Shown: positions 1-12,259 of the stretch, piece by piece
Layout of the letters: every line of letters starts with the position of its first letter
Numbering within the stretch: position 1 is the first letter of the stretch
Assembly (NCBI GenBank): GCA_021464415.1
Contig: CM038465.1
Location: 79,890,919-79,954,918 of the forward strand
From: Lonicera japonica
Lineage: Eukaryota; Streptophyta; Magnoliopsida; Dipsacales; Caprifoliaceae
Length of the DNA stretch: 64,000 nucleotides
Direction of reading: 5' to 3'
Position numbers and translations under genes: made by a program
The notes under the pieces: generated by a model
What the model saw: only the letters and a program-made list of their open reading frames with translations
What the model was told of the DNA's origin: nothing
The model's database searches: none

Positions 1-480
1 ATAAATTATATTTTTATAAAATATAATAAATGTACAACTCATTTAATATATTTAATAAAAATAAGTGATAAAATTTATAAGTAAAAACAATATCTTTTAT
101 TCTTAAAGTACTTACTCTTTTAATAATGTTATATTATAATAGCGCGCATGAGCCCGCAATTTCCAATATCATATAGAGATTTAAATTTAGGCCAACATAG
201 TTAGACAACTTATTCTTCTTTTAATCGTCTATGGCCATAGATTGAGAAAAAAATGAGCTCTAATTTATGACAGCTAGCATCGGTTTTGAAGCCTAGAGCG
301 TAATTTTGTCCTCGCGATAAGGAGGTAAAATTGTTGACTCATATTAAAGTGATTAAAGCATGCAAAAAAATTATTTATTTTATATCTATTCATCTAGATA
401 TGTAAGAGCATGCTAATTATTATGTAAATGGTTTGACACTAGGCATTGTGTAGAATTTATATAATGTGCAAAAGTTTTAG
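1..480. other. AT-rich DNA without recognisable gene
   Basis: AT-rich anonymous sequence. I see no open frame of note, no TIR or LTR terminus and no RNA gene. It may be part of the retrotransposon whose LTR lies at about 790-1647, but no internal domain can be read. Confidence 0.4.
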
Positions 481-789
481 TGCTCTAATGATTTTACTGA
501 TAGTCTACTACTTCCTGAATGAAAAACCCTAATTTTGAAAAAAACGGAGAAAGGGATGAAAACCTTTGTATTCCGAGATCCGATGTTTTGTTTTGAAAGA
601 TGTAAATACAAGTGACAAAAGCCATTTATTTAAGAGAGAGTTTCCCGTATTATTTCTTCAGATAATGACGATTTTCTCGTGTTTTGGTTACTTTGGAAAA
701 ATTCGGATCATATGTCGAAACTAATTTAATATGGAATTAGAACTCTTTGAGGGGAGTTTTATCAGACATGCCGCAGTCTATCGAAAAGA

Positions 790-1647
790 CATGATATGTT
801 GGGTTTTAATTCCTAAGTAAGTTTCATCGGTCCGAATTTTGAAAATAGAATGGATGATAATGTACTTACTTTTCTAGTTATACAAAGGGTTTTATCAGGG
901 AGTTTTGTTTTAAAAATCGTAGACTATTATATAACTTAGCAATGAGTTATTTCAAATAAAACGTGAACAGAACAACCGAAGTAAAACAAGTACACATGTA
1001 TTTAATTTTAAATACTAGAAGAGACTTTATTTACCTTCCCGACGAGAATAATAATAAGAAAGAAAATATAATACGACAGAGAGATCTCCGGCGATAATAA
1101 TCTTTTCCTTCTTTAGATATTTTCGAGAATTCAATTCCAAAGGCGTGACATGTCGAGTGTCAAGAATAGATTCGATAATTCTTCAGAAATAAGACGATCG
1201 TAGAAAATACTTGATAAAAGACCAGAAAATCAGATTTAAAACTTGAATTCTTGGATCCCAAGTTGCTCTCCCCTCCTAAACCCTTAGGGGTGTTGGCTAT
1301 TTATAGTGCTCAGGGAGAATGTCGCGCGACATTTCCCCAGAAAGGGCAAGTGTCGCGCGACATATTGATCAATATCGCGCGACAAACGGCTGAAGTGATG
1401 TCTCTGACAGACTGATGTGTCAGAGAGTGGATGGTCTGGGTCAGAGGAGTTTGTTGTGCGACACAAGGGATATTGTCGAGCGACATACTGGTCTGTCGCG
1501 CTATAATCTCTCTTAAAAGTAGGTTTGTTTGGCCAACAAATCCTTTCGGGGCAATTTCGGGTGCTTGGGTGGGTCCCGGGCTCCAAGAACTGTACTTCTT
1601 GATAGTCGTTAGGGTTCTTGCGGGGGTCACAGATCAGGGTGTCTACA
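790..1647 (-). mobile_element. LTR (gypsy-type) on the minus strand, left end uncertain
   Basis: Read on the minus strand, the sequence starts at 1647 with TGTAGACACC, a common start of plant gypsy-type LTRs. It contains a TATA box (TATAAATA, complement of 1298-1305) followed by a plausible 5' leader. Upstream of the TATA box are six variants of the 12-bp palindrome TGTCGCGCGACA. The 3' end of the LTR (left side in window coordinates) is not fixed; a position near 790 is a guess from a TG dinucleotide. No gag or pol reading frame follows, so this is either a solo LTR or an isolated end. The long frames seen here on both strands cross the LTR and are not genes. Confidence 0.6.
1320..1505 (-). 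repeat. Array of six TGTCGCGCGACA-type palindromes in LTR U3
   Basis: Copies begin at 1320, 1351, 1373, 1452, 1474 and 1494. The first two are perfect palindromes, while the others have one or more changes. They lie as two groups of three with 20-31 bp spacing and a 79-bp gap between groups. In the LTR orientation they lie about 15-200 bp upstream of the TATA box, where enhancers normally sit. Confidence 0.75.
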
Positions 1648-1649
1648 AT

Positions 1650-2560
1650 ATGCAAGACGGCCCCAAAGTAAATAGTGCGAAAGGGAAAAAAATTAAGAGT
1701 GTTTAACAGTGCCCCCAAAATCCATCCCTATATTCAATATATAATCAAAGTAGTAGACAGAAAAGAATCAAAGATATACCTAAATATTCAAATTGGTTGA
1801 ATTTTACGCCACTTTCCTCATCTCCCCTTTATTTTTCACCAAAATTGATTGATATACACACGAAAAAAAAAATTAATTATCCACAGATGCACTAGTTTTC
1901 TATAATCAACACACCCTTACCTTGGTACATACCTAATCAACACATCCTTCTCCTTGTACATACACTCCGAAGCTGATGTATCATATATGAGTAGGTGAAA
2001 CCCTAGAGTGAGCCCATCGTAAATTTCATCGAAATGAGATGAGATTTGGTGGAGAAGAGAGGGATATTAGTCCCCTTCCCTGAGTATAAACATCTCGAGG
2101 CTATTGTATCAGATCTGGAAGATGAAAAAGAGAGAAGCTACGATTTGGTAGGAGAAACCCTAGAGCACGTGAATAAGCTTGTTTAGATTTGGTGGAGAAG
2201 AAATAAGCTGTGATTGGTGGAGAAAAGATGAGCTGCGATTTGGTGCTGTGGTTTCGTAGAAATGGCTGAGAGTAAGGGTTTAAGATGGAAGGGCTTGAAA
2301 ATTAGAAAATGGGACAAAGAGGGTAGAGTAAAAATGATAACGGGGGACCGAAAATTAAGAGAGTTATATTGGCAATTCGTATCCTGCCCATATATCGTAA
2401 CACTAATTTACATGTTATTCCGGTTTACAAACGAGACATCCACTTCGTAACCTTTGCAGCGATCTATAACTTTGACATTATTATTAATTGAGTGTTATAC
2501 ATTTAAAAAAAAAATGATTTTAGAGGATTGGCACGGTTTGAAACCGTCATAACCATTTGT
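1650..2560. other. Anonymous region with short internal repeats
   Basis: No gene recognised. Between about 2030 and 2260 a phrase like 'gatttggtggagaag' recurs three to four times on the plus strand, suggesting an old repeat. The 62-codon frame at 2262-2450 has no family resemblance I know and is probably chance. Confidence 0.35.
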
Positions 2561-2781
2561 CTTATTGATCTCTAGTTCGTGACAATGGCTCCGTGCACTT
2601 TAGTGCCATTTTGGTGTACTGGATGAGCATGCCGTACCTCCGAGTAAAGCACATTATAACCGATATGGTCATCCTCGCCAGTGAAGACAAGACATTTGTA
2701 CCAATCAAAGTGGGTTGCAGAGTATGCCGACATGGTCATTATAACCAATAAGGATAAAGACAGCTCTAAAGTATAAAGTTA

Positions 2782-3175
2782 ATTGTGGATAAGAAGATAA
2801 TTCACCTGTAAGGTAATAAAGTGCAGCCAAAGTTTTACCCTTTCTTGTCTTTTCATTATTCACCATAATGAAACATTGTAATCCTAATTCTATACATATA
2901 AATAAAATGGAAAGCTCATTAAAAGAGGGAAAACAATCTAGTAAAAGGTTATAAAGAGAGAAAGAGTTGGTAGCTTGTAATATGCATGTTTTATTGACCA
3001 TTACCAAATAAATATAAAACACATACATAAAGGGGATGTACTCCGAAGAGAAAGTAAAACTCCCTTGGATGACCCACAGGCAAACAAAATGTGTTGTCAT
3101 TGTCTCCTTTAATCATTTCTTATAGAACTTCATCTTGTGGGTTGGTTCAAATTTTTGGTCACCCACAAACACATA
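2782..3175 (+). mobile_element. Degraded gypsy-type LTR 3' part (relic A)
   Basis: This stretch aligns by eye with 8746-9150. Both have a 'caCCTGTAA' segment, then 'CATTGTAA..CTAATTCTATAC' leading into a TATAAATAAA box, then 'ggtaacttgtaat', and finally a 'cttrt.ttg..wgg....caaatttttgg.cacc' segment. The last resembles the junction of a gypsy LTR with the 'TTTGGCGCC' leader or primer-binding region. No coding domain follows. The frames at 2705-3351 on the minus strand run through this relic and are not genes. Confidence 0.5.
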
Positions 3176-3359
3176 TCTTTATTCTTTAATAAATATAAAA
3201 TGTTATCATGAATCCAAAAGTCCAATATTAAAAACCAATAAATAAAAAGAAAAAAACCCCCACAAAATATTAATTTTGACGGTGAGAGTAAGTGAAAAAT
3301 TAAATCTTTATCTTTGTAAAGTCTTTTATATATATGTATTTTTAATGGCAACTTAACAT

Positions 3360-3689
3360 GTTATATTATAGAAAAGTGTTAGGGTTACTAATTATCGTAC
3401 AAACTAATGTTGCACTATTCAAATAAATTAGTGGGATTAGACATGTGATATATTGTATATTTTTCTTTTTATACAATTAAGGTTACAGTTATTTGTATAA
3501 AAAAAATTAAATAAGTTTAATTACACATTTGTTTTTTTTATAATATTGGTCGACTTGGGTGGTTAAACGAGGAGACGGCAACTCTTTAAAGATTCCTTGA
3601 AGAAAGTGTTGGATTAGCCTGGACGGTCCATCTGTTTGGAGTTCTCAACGTAACCAGCGTTATCATCGATCAAATATCTAAAAAAGAGA

Positions 3690-3723
<34 letters not shown>

Positions 3724-4335
3724 AGCTGGGGGCAGATTCAACTGGGGCAAAGTGGGATTTTGAACCAAATTCAATTCAATATTGGGATAGAGTGAAGTGA
3801 TAAGGCCGAGAGAAAGAGAGAAATTGGGACGGCAATTGACATTCCACAATATTACGGTGGGTGCAGTTACTGGCATTTTACCAATATCTTTAATCACAAT
3901 CAAATAATTTAAAAACCATTCAAACTTTCGATACTCACGCATTTTAAAATTGAGTGGTTTTATTTAACGAGATATTTTTTAAACATTTTTATAATATTAA
4001 AAGAGTGTTAATAGATGTATCTTATTAAAATATTCATAGTGAATTAGATGTATAAGATAAGTAGGATGTATATAAATCTCTTACGGAAGCACGTAGAGTT
4101 GAGTTTAGCAAAATAAAATATTGTTTCTTAACATAGGAGGTGTATAATAAAGTAAAATTTAGCTAAGTTTCTTAATATACATTGAGTTAATAAGTATGTG
4201 TGAGGCACACTTATGAGAAAAGTGTATTGAGTGATTTTTTCCCTTTTCACATCAAACTAATTGGTTTGTGGGATTTTCTCTCTCCCTTTTTATTCTCACT
4301 CTACACACCCTATCTCCTGTAATACCATATAATCC
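3360..4335. other. AT-rich DNA with a TA microsatellite
   Basis: No gene. A (TA)n tract lies at about 3698-3722. Nothing else is recognised before the transposon that begins at 4344. Confidence 0.4.
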
Positions 4336-4859
4336 TTATTTTAGGGTGGTGATATTGCCACCCCACAAACTACTTGCTTCCACTCCCACTAAAAAAAAAG
4401 TTCTAAACTCTTATTTCCACCCCCACTCAATTAATCATTTTCAACCAACTAATTACTCATTAACATTAATTACTATTCATCATCATCTTCATCTTCTTCA
4501 TCTTCTTCTTCTTCCTCTTCATCTTCTTCTTCTTCTTCCTCCTCTTCTTCTCTATGATTTTTACTCAATGGTTAATAATTAACAAAAATTCAGATCTAAT
4601 TAACACATTCTATCTCATTCAATTCATTTCAAAAGCTAACAAAAATTCAAAAATAACTCACAAAAACACACAAAATCTCCATTAATGTCACACAAAAAAA
4701 AACCTTAAGTTGTAGAGAATGGTAGAGAATAGCAAATCAAGGATTATCAAAGTAGAAAAACCTAATGAAAGAAAGATATGTTTGTTTTTATTATGTTTAA
4801 TGTTTATTTTCTTTAGTTAATATAAAAAAAAATTGTACCAACAAAACGAATTAGAGCAT

Positions 4860-5220
4860 TAGAACAGGTTACCTCGGTTACGGGAAACCGAAATTTAAGC
4901 ACTTATTCGGTTTTCGGTGACCGAATGTGTAATTTGATTATATTTCAGACAACTTCGGTCCTAGGAGACCGAGCAATTTGATGAATTTCGGTCCTATGAA
5001 ACCAAAATTATTCAAAATACTCGGTTGTTAGAGACCGATGTAAGGTCCCGAGAGCTAAAAATATAGTCCAGAATACTTCGGTTGTGAGGGATCGAGGAAG
5101 TGGATGAACCTCGGTCATAGAGAACCGAAATTGTTCTCAATACTCAATTTTTAGAGGCCGATGTAAGGTCCCGAGAGCTAAAATATGATACAAGGAGGCC
5201 ACGGTTGTAAAGGACCAATG
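4860..5220. repeat. Cluster of short CGGT/ACCG inverted repeats
   Basis: Many small hairpin-like units have a CGGTT or CGGTC stretch followed within 8-20 bases by a GACCG or AACCGA stretch. Two copies of 'ccgatgtaaggtcccgagag' (5034 and 5157) show that about 120 bp was duplicated in tandem. The related element at 11994-12250 has the same design with CGA(T)T/(A)TCG arms. Confidence 0.65.
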
Positions 5221-5239
5221 AGTAGATGGATGCAAAAAT

Positions 5240-5545
5240 TTAAAAACCATTGTTGAGAAGAAGAAGAAGAAGAGAAGGAAGAAGAAGAAGAAGAAGAGAA
5301 GCAAGAAGAATTAATGATTTATTATAATTAGTTTGTGTTGCATTAAGGGTTAAATGAATGTAAAATTTTAGAAACCATTGTTGAGAAGAAGAAGAAGAAG
5401 AAGAAGAAGAAGAAGAATTAATGATTAATTATAATTAGTTTGTGTTGCATTAAGGGTTAAATGAATGTAAAATTTTAGAAACCATTGTTGAGAAGAAGAA
5501 GAGGAAGAAGAAGGAGGAGGAGGAGGAGGAGGATTAATGATTAAT
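5240..5545. repeat. Tandem repeat, about 107-bp unit with GAA tracts
   Basis: Three units each begin with 'aaaccattgttgagaag', continue with a (GAA)n tract, and (in the first two) end with 'attataattagtttgtgttgcattaagggttaaatgaatg'-like sequence. The third is cut short into a GGA tract. This forms the right arm of the surrounding TIR element. Confidence 0.75.
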
Positions 5546-5889
5546 GGTTAAATATAATTAATCATTAATCTATGTATATTAAAATGGGAGTGGTAAAGGA
5601 AGTAGTGAGAGTGTTAATGAGTAAAAGAGAGTTGGTGGGAGTGGTAGTGAGAGTGGGAGTGAAAGCAAGTAGTTTGTGGGGTGGAAATAGCACCACCCTT
5701 ATTTTATATATCTCTCTCTTCTATTAAACTATGATTTAAACACTTGAGGTTAATAGGATGAATTTATTCTCCTTATAATACTCCTAATTTAATTTTGCCA
5801 TTGTGGATCCTGTATGATATTAAATCAAGAATGAATTACCCCGTTAGTCATTACCCTATTTATTGTGTTTCAATTTGGCCCTTAGTTGC

Positions 5890-7073
5890 GTTAATTTAAG
5901 GGTTTTTATGAGTTACCCTTGGATAATAACAATAATTAAAGTTACCCCCTCCCCGCGAAATGATAATCTTTTGAGTTATCCTCATCGTTTGACAGGACTA
6001 GCCATAAGTTAATATTTTTGTGTAATTGCACCAAAATGCCATCATCTTTAACCTTTAATCATCTCCTTCATAAACCCTAATCCTAATTTCATTTATTTCG
6101 CATTTTAAGCACAAAATTCAACAAGATTCTCTTTAAACACAAAATACCCAATTTCTCTTTAAAGTTCACTCACAAATCCTAAAAAAATACCATAATCAAA
6201 CCAAATCAAAACTTCTTCATGAACCCAAACCCCACAAATTGGACATTCTTTCTTTGGTGCTATGTTTTTCCTCACTTAAAACCTCCTGTATGATTCAACC
6301 CCCCACCAAAGTTACGTATGTGTATATGTAGAGAGTGAACATAAAATATGTGTATGCATATATATCGATCTTTTTAAATTCTTTGGTGTATTTTTCAATT
6401 AAAATGTGGGTATGTGTATATAGAGATCAGAGAAAGTGAAGTTTGTGTATGTGTATTTATGAAAATTTAGTATATGCATATAAATATAAAGAGAAAATGA
6501 AATTTGGTATGTGTATATATAGAGAGAGAAGATGAAATTTGCATATGTGTATATATATATTGATTAATCTAATCTTTTTTGTACATTATTCAATTAAAAT
6601 TTAAGTAAGTTTATATATAGAGAGAATAAAATTTGTTTATGTGTATATATATATGAAATTTGGAAGTGTATGTATAGAGATAGAGAATGAGAAATGGGTA
6701 TGTGTTTATAGCAATATAAATATGGGTATTTGTATGTATAGAAAGAGAAGACGAAAATTTTATTCCGGTCATGGCAACGTGTGGACTCCACTAATGTTGG
6801 CAGGTTTGGACTCCATTGATGGAAGATTTTATTGAGTTTGGTTTCTAAGTGAACCTTAAAGAGAAACTTGTTATTTTGAGTTTAGAGAGACAAAATAATT
6901 GAATTTTATGTTTAGAGAGAAATAAATAAAATTAGAGTTTTGTTTCATAAATGAGATGGTTTAAGGCTGAGGATGAGGTCATTTTTGTCCAATTGCACAG
7001 AAAGTTAAGGGATGATTAACCTCGTCAAACAAATAGGGGGGTTATAACGCAAAAGGACCATTAATTTAACTTT
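5890..7073. mobile_element. Probable TIR element with long degenerate inverted repeats
   Basis: The sequence at about 5890-6200 reappears in inverted and diverged form at about 6850-7073. Matching blocks include 'gtgtaattgcaccaaaatg' against the complement of 'cat..ttgtccaattgcac', and a 'ttctctttaa.gttcact' block against its complement. The middle (6300-6770) is rich in tgtgtatatatagagag repeats. No transposase is present. The exact ends and the target duplication could not be fixed. Confidence 0.5.
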
Positions 7074-7079
7074 CAATTT

Positions 7080-7715
7080 TTAAATAGAAATGTACTATCA
7101 TTAATAAGATCTAACCATTACAATGGTAATGAAGTATTTAGGGAACTTATAAAGATATGGTAAAGAAATAGACAACATCAAATAGTCTTACAATACAAGA
7201 TAAACCTTGAAAAAAAGAAAAAGCACCTTTATTAACGCCGAAATAAAAAAAGAAAAAAAGAAAATAATCGAACTAAATAGTAAAACATACAAATACATAT
7301 CTTTATAACTTTGAGTCAAATCTCCACCTGGAAGAGTAGACCCACTCATCTCGACTCCAATCCGTGATGCTCGAGGAAAATCTCTATATCTTAAAGGATT
7401 CAGGATTCAGGCAGAAAACTCTCATAACGAATAAGAAAATTGGTCCAAAGAACCCAAATCTAGAGTTTATTTTGTGTATTATTAATAGACAAAAAGAACT
7501 AGTGATCCTCCCTTATTCCCTTATGGATAGAGATGAAAGGGCCTAGAAAGGTAGAAGGAAAAGTATGGTAAAAAAGTCAATTTAACCTAATAATTATTGT
7601 ATTTGTGTTAACTTAGTCATTGAATTATAATGAAATAACCGAAGAATTCTTATATGAATTCTTATTATTTATAAGTTGCACTAATAAATAATCATTACCT
7701 TGTTTTTTTTAATTA
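7080..7715. other. Intergenic, nothing recognised
   Basis: AT-rich DNA. The 60-codon frame at 7364-7546 has no recognisable similarity. Confidence 0.35.
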
Positions 7716-7759
7716 ATTATTATTCAAAAGATCTTTTAATAATAAACATTGATATGGAG

Positions 7760-8092
7760 CAAGACTGCCGTACGATTTTTACATAGAGGCCGATTTGGGC
7801 ATCGGTAATTACCGCCAAATAACAATATAAGTAGTGCTTCAAGCCGTCACAAATACATTGTGACAATAGATTAGCAAAAATGACAGATTTTTTATAACAC
7901 CGACAAAATAAGCCCGTCATAAAAAGTATTGGTGATGGAATTTTATCGTCACTGAGTTTTTCAGACCCATCTAACTTGTAACGCTTTGAAAACCGTCGCA
8001 TAGCCGTCATAAATGCGTTTTTGTGACGGATTTTAACTTTTTGTGATGGTTTTTCACCTGTCACAAAAGGCCATTTTTCTTGTAATGCGAAG
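7760..8092 (-). mobile_element. CACTA (En/Spm) terminal region
   Basis: Read on the minus strand from about 8092, the sequence starts CATTACAAGAAAAATGGCC, one base different from the common plant CACTA terminus CACTACAAGAAAAATGGCC. It is followed by repeated GTGACGG/CCGTCAC subterminal motifs (about 8040, 7990, 7915 and 7845), which are typical transposase-binding repeats. The other end was not found, so this is a truncated or strongly deleted copy. The 114-codon minus-strand frame across it (7720-8064) is not a gene. Confidence 0.75.
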
Positions 8093-8299
8093 AAAAGAAA
8101 ATCTGAGATTATTTTGCCATGATAAAGAAAATGAAAGTGAAAAAGGTAGTAATGGAGGAAATGAGTGGTTTATATAGGGTAAGGAGATGTTCTCTCTCTT
8201 ACCAAACGTTAGTTTATTAGGAATTGCCGGACATGATGAGAGAAATTAATGCAATAAGACAATTATTTTCTTGCCTGCTTTAAATTTGATATGCCGATC

Positions 8300-9150
8300 A
8301 ATAACAGATTGACACGTGTACTAATTTCGGCAAGCTAGTATCAAAGCTTTTCAGAGAAGATGAAAGATTCATACTTGGAATTTTTTAGGAAATTTGAAGA
8401 TTACTATTCGCCGAGAGACCAAGTACATGAACCTCAACTCGATGGCCGAACTCACATGCTTGGGAGGCAATTAAGGGAGCCTAAATTTTTGAAGTTTGAA
8501 TTGGGCCGATCCAAATAATTGGCCCATTGAGTGGAATGGGCTAAGCCCTAAACCATAAATGAACCAACTACAAAACCCATCTTGAACTACTTGTTGAGAT
8601 GGTCTTGATTTATCAAGATAATCATGTTCTAACCAAGATGATCGTGCTGACATCACTCGGTGCCGAGATGATTGTGCTATCCACCGAGATGGTCGCCTCC
8701 ACAACTAAGAACATGACATCTGTAAAGTAGACAAATCATGGGTTATGGATAAATATTATGACACCTGTAAAAGAGCTAGAATAGAAACCAAGTTTTTTCC
8801 GTTATTGTCATTTTAACTTTTATTTTAATTGAACATTGTAACTCTAATTCTATACCTATAAATAAAAGAAGGGAAATCCATTACAAGATCTTGAATTTTA
8901 GGTAATTAACTTTATAGAAAGATAACTGGTAACTTGTAATATTTTCTTTGCTTATTGCCTTTGAATTACACATAATCACACACACACAAAGAAGGGCGTA
9001 CTGTTGCAATAGGATAAGCGTTACTGGGGGAACTTAATTACCTTACAAACAAAAACCCTTGCCTTCATTTTCATTTTCCATCTACTGTTCTATTGATCTT
9101 GCTTAAAACTTATCTTGTTGGGAGATCCAAATTTTTTGGCACCCTCATAA
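8300..9150 (+). mobile_element. Degraded gypsy-type LTR (relic B)
   Basis: The part from 8746 matches relic A at 2782-3175. It has the 'CACCTGTAA' segment, 'CATTGTAACTCTAATTC', the TATA box in 'cctataaataaaag', 'ggtaacttgtaat' and the 'caaattttttggcaccc' junction. Upstream, at about 8590-8700, four to five diverged copies of 'gAGATGGTCgtg' occur every 23-33 bp. These look like U3 enhancer repeats. No internal gag or pol is readable. The left limit is a guess. Confidence 0.5.
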
Positions 9151-10060
9151 TTATATAAGAGATTTTTCTTCCATCCCATAATTTTTTGAGTATAAACATA
9201 CTCAATATCAAATTTAATTGTACCCCAAAAGGTTATTGTAACCCAAAATAAAGAAGGAAATATAAAGACTTAATTGCAGTTCACAGACTTCCTTTTTTCT
9301 ATTATCAAACCCAAATGTTTTATTTGACTTCTTGGATCCAATAGTTTTGCAATGACAGCCACTGATGAAGACAAAACCTACTCCAACCAACCATAAATTT
9401 CTTTTCCTTGAATGCATATTAAACATATTTATTTTTAAATTATTGTGCGTCTTCGGTGTTAAATTGACATTTTCACTTTTTTTTTTGAGTTATTTTGAAT
9501 AGATAATTTTACTTTTTAAAAAAGAATTAATGTATTAAATCTTATAATAAATCATAAATTATGTTACAGAACATTAATTAAATTAAACTAATTTATTAAA
9601 AAAAAGCTAAATATGAAAGTGAAACTATATTTTTTCAGACAAAAAGAATAAAATTGCAAATTAATGTGTCACCTAATAGATAGGCCCGAGTCATGAGAGT
9701 TGAGACAATGAGACATGCTGATTTAAATGAACCTACAACACGTAATCACCTTAATATTCAATCTGAGATTAGGATCTGAACTACAATACCAATAATAAAG
9801 ATCTAGATCTTGTGTATCTTTTATTCGTTAATAAAGAAAATGCAATTAATTTTCTGCTTGTGTTAATTGATATTTAAATAACTCATTATCTAACCACAAT
9901 AGAGTAATACAATGGCCAGCTACTTTAAAAATTCAAATATACTGAGAACTCCTTAAATCAAATCGTAACAGATGTAAAATTTGTAGTGATCAGCTATTAG
10001 TACTTTCTGCTAAGGAGATTGAAGTGTAGAAAAGTTAGACCGGACACCTCTAACATAGAC

Positions 10061-10091
<31 letters not shown>

Positions 10092-11240
10092 CACAAAACA
10101 AAACCTCTCCCTATCGGAGGTTGTTACCATTATTAAGGGTGAAGCTATATTTATAACTTTAATTATATTATAAGATAAAGCTTTCTAACAATAATATATG
10201 GAGCTGAACACGTAATTTCTGTAACAACTCCTATAAACAAGTGTATGGTCTGGGCGGATTGTGGTGATTCATATATATATATATATATTAAAATGTTTGG
10301 TAAAGAGAGAAAATAATAAGTGGTTGAAATATATCTATACTTTGTATACAATTTGTTAGATGTACCCATCCGTTTCAAATTATTGCAATTGACTCTGATA
10401 TTTGTTTAATGAAGAACTAATTTTAAACAAAATTAATGGTTAAGAGTTAACTGATTTTAATTGAAATTCTATTATGAGATGTAATATGTAGATTTATTAT
10501 GCCTAAAAAAATGAGTTAAAAAATAATCGTTCTGTGAGAAGTTAGAAGATGGTATGAACACATAGTTTGATAAAATATTTTTCATTTCATTCTTATTTTA
10601 TAAAATTTGTAAAAATAAAAATATTATTTTGTGAAATCAGTACTTCTAAATAAAAGAAAGAGATTGAAGAAACAAGGTTTGACTATACTAAAAATGAAAC
10701 TAGTCTTAAAAAGCAGGGACGGATCTCGATCGGAAGTTTTTCTCGGTGGAGCAATGATCATTAAATTATTTAAGTCTTAATTATATTGTCCTCAAATCCT
10801 AATGTCGAGACATGATTAATTATTTAATTAATTAAAATTTTCAAAATAGTGTGTGTATATAAGTATTAACGTAACACCCCAAATTAATATTTTAGTATTT
10901 TATAATATAATTTTGTTATATATTTTCAGACACATGATATACATTTATAGTTTAACTCAATACAAATTAAATTATATTATATGCAAAATAATTCCGCGCG
11001 CATTAAAATTTGGTGAGTAAGAAGACGTACATGAGACCGACTTAATTGCCAAGTAAGTTAAACCGGCCCCTAAGTGTTGATGGCACCCAGTCTTAGGCAG
11101 AAAAAGAAGTAAATAAATAAGTTGGTTGATTTCATTGAAACTTACTGCAATCATAATTAATATAAGGCCATTTGAAATGTCAAGCAAAGAAAATTAGCGT
11201 TAATTTTATTTTAGATTAAAATTCCAGCTTCACTTTTGCA

Positions 11241-11280
<40 letters not shown>

Positions 11281-11980
11281 GTTTAATATCATAAGATATG
11301 GCACAGTACCAACTATTTCCCAAAAATAATAATAATAATAATATAATCTAAATTTAAAACATTTCAAGTTCATGATGAAGAATGGATGATAGGTGACAAA
11401 TCACCAAACATGCATGATGAGTGGTACCAATGCGCATGTGATGTACACCTCAAAGTGCAATCAAAGTGGTAACTGCACCTTATTATATAAATTATTATGT
11501 ACAACATGCATTTATTTTTTTTGGTAATAGGTGACAACTAATACACTCAATAATATATGTGCTTCAAATGGTCTCATCTGGCACATTATGATTTTAAGAA
11601 AATAACAATTATTTGAAGTAACAGCAAAGCATGAAAATTTAGTTGTAAGGTTTTTCTCATAGAAAAAGAACGAAAGAAAGAAAATTTAGATATATGGTTA
11701 TATTATCTAACTGTCTCAACCACAAGGCTAAAATTCAATCAATTTTTGTGAGTAATATGTAAGAATTATTTTAAGATACTCGTTAATCTTTGTGACATGT
11801 CCTGATTTTGAACCGGAAATTTTTTTCCTCACTTGAAATTTTTTTCCCCCCCAAAAAAAAAAAAGAATAAAATGTCTTAACCACTTGACGGATAGATGTG
11901 CCATTCTCTCTCCTGATGACTGCTTAAATTGGGTACTCAATATGTTACACGGTTCCATGATGTCAGAGAAGACAATATAT
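9150..11980. other. Intergenic AT-rich DNA with simple repeats
   Basis: No gene recognised. It contains an A28 tract at 10064-10091, (TA)n tracts at about 10270-10287 and 11246-11275, and an (AAT)n tract at about 11325-11341. At 10867 'gtaacaccccaaatt' resembles the start of a chromovirus-type LTR, but no second end could be placed. Confidence 0.4.
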
Positions 11981-11993
11981 AAATAATAATTTA

Positions 11994-12250
11994 TGGTGGA
12001 GATGTTGATACTTTCAATATGACACTCTTATTTTTTATTCAATTCTTGACAATCGAGTAAGGCGTATGTTACTCGATTGTAAAAAATCGAGTATAAATTT
12101 GATAATATTTTACTCGGTTGTTAAGGAACAAGTATCTAGATTTCTACTCGTCCCTCAAGAACCGAGTAACAGGCATAACTCGATTGTGAAAGACCAAATG
12201 AAAGTGGGAGTGTTGCCAAAGTGTTTTCGAAGGTGACAATATCTCCATCC
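11994..12250. mobile_element. Short TIR element (257 bp), relative of 4344-5698
   Basis: The left end TGGTGGAGATGTTG is mirrored by a right end whose complement reads GGATGGAGATATTG. An exact 8-bp duplication ATAATTTA flanks it (11986-11993 and 12251-12258). The interior again holds inverted short repeats, here of the kind ACTCGATTGT / AATCGAGT. Its ends and interior design tie it to the larger element at 4344-5698. It has no coding capacity. Confidence 0.75.
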
Positions 12251-12259
12251 ATAATTTAG

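Larger units (their letters stand above)
4344..5698. mobile_element. Non-autonomous TIR element (MULE- or hAT-like), 1355 bp
   Basis: The left end (GGGTGGTGATATTGCCACC at 4344) is matched by an inverted copy ending at 5698. The inverted repeats run for at least 50 bp and continue, less precisely, into complementary TTC-rich (about 4480-4550) and GAA-rich (about 5255-5540) arms. An identical 8-bp direct repeat, TTATTTTA, flanks it at 4336-4343 and 5699-5706, so the ends are well supported. No transposase frame is present. The interior (4860-5220) is a series of short inverted repeats of the type 'CTCGGT..ACCGAG'. Long TIRs favour a Mutator-like element, while the 8-bp duplication also fits hAT. 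Relatives with similar ends are at 11994-12250 and 63341-63745. Confidence 0.8.

Noticed and set aside
1284..1718. Frames of 144, 106 and 91 codons on both strands
   Set aside because: They overlap each other inside an LTR with a TATA box and palindrome array; no protein similarity.
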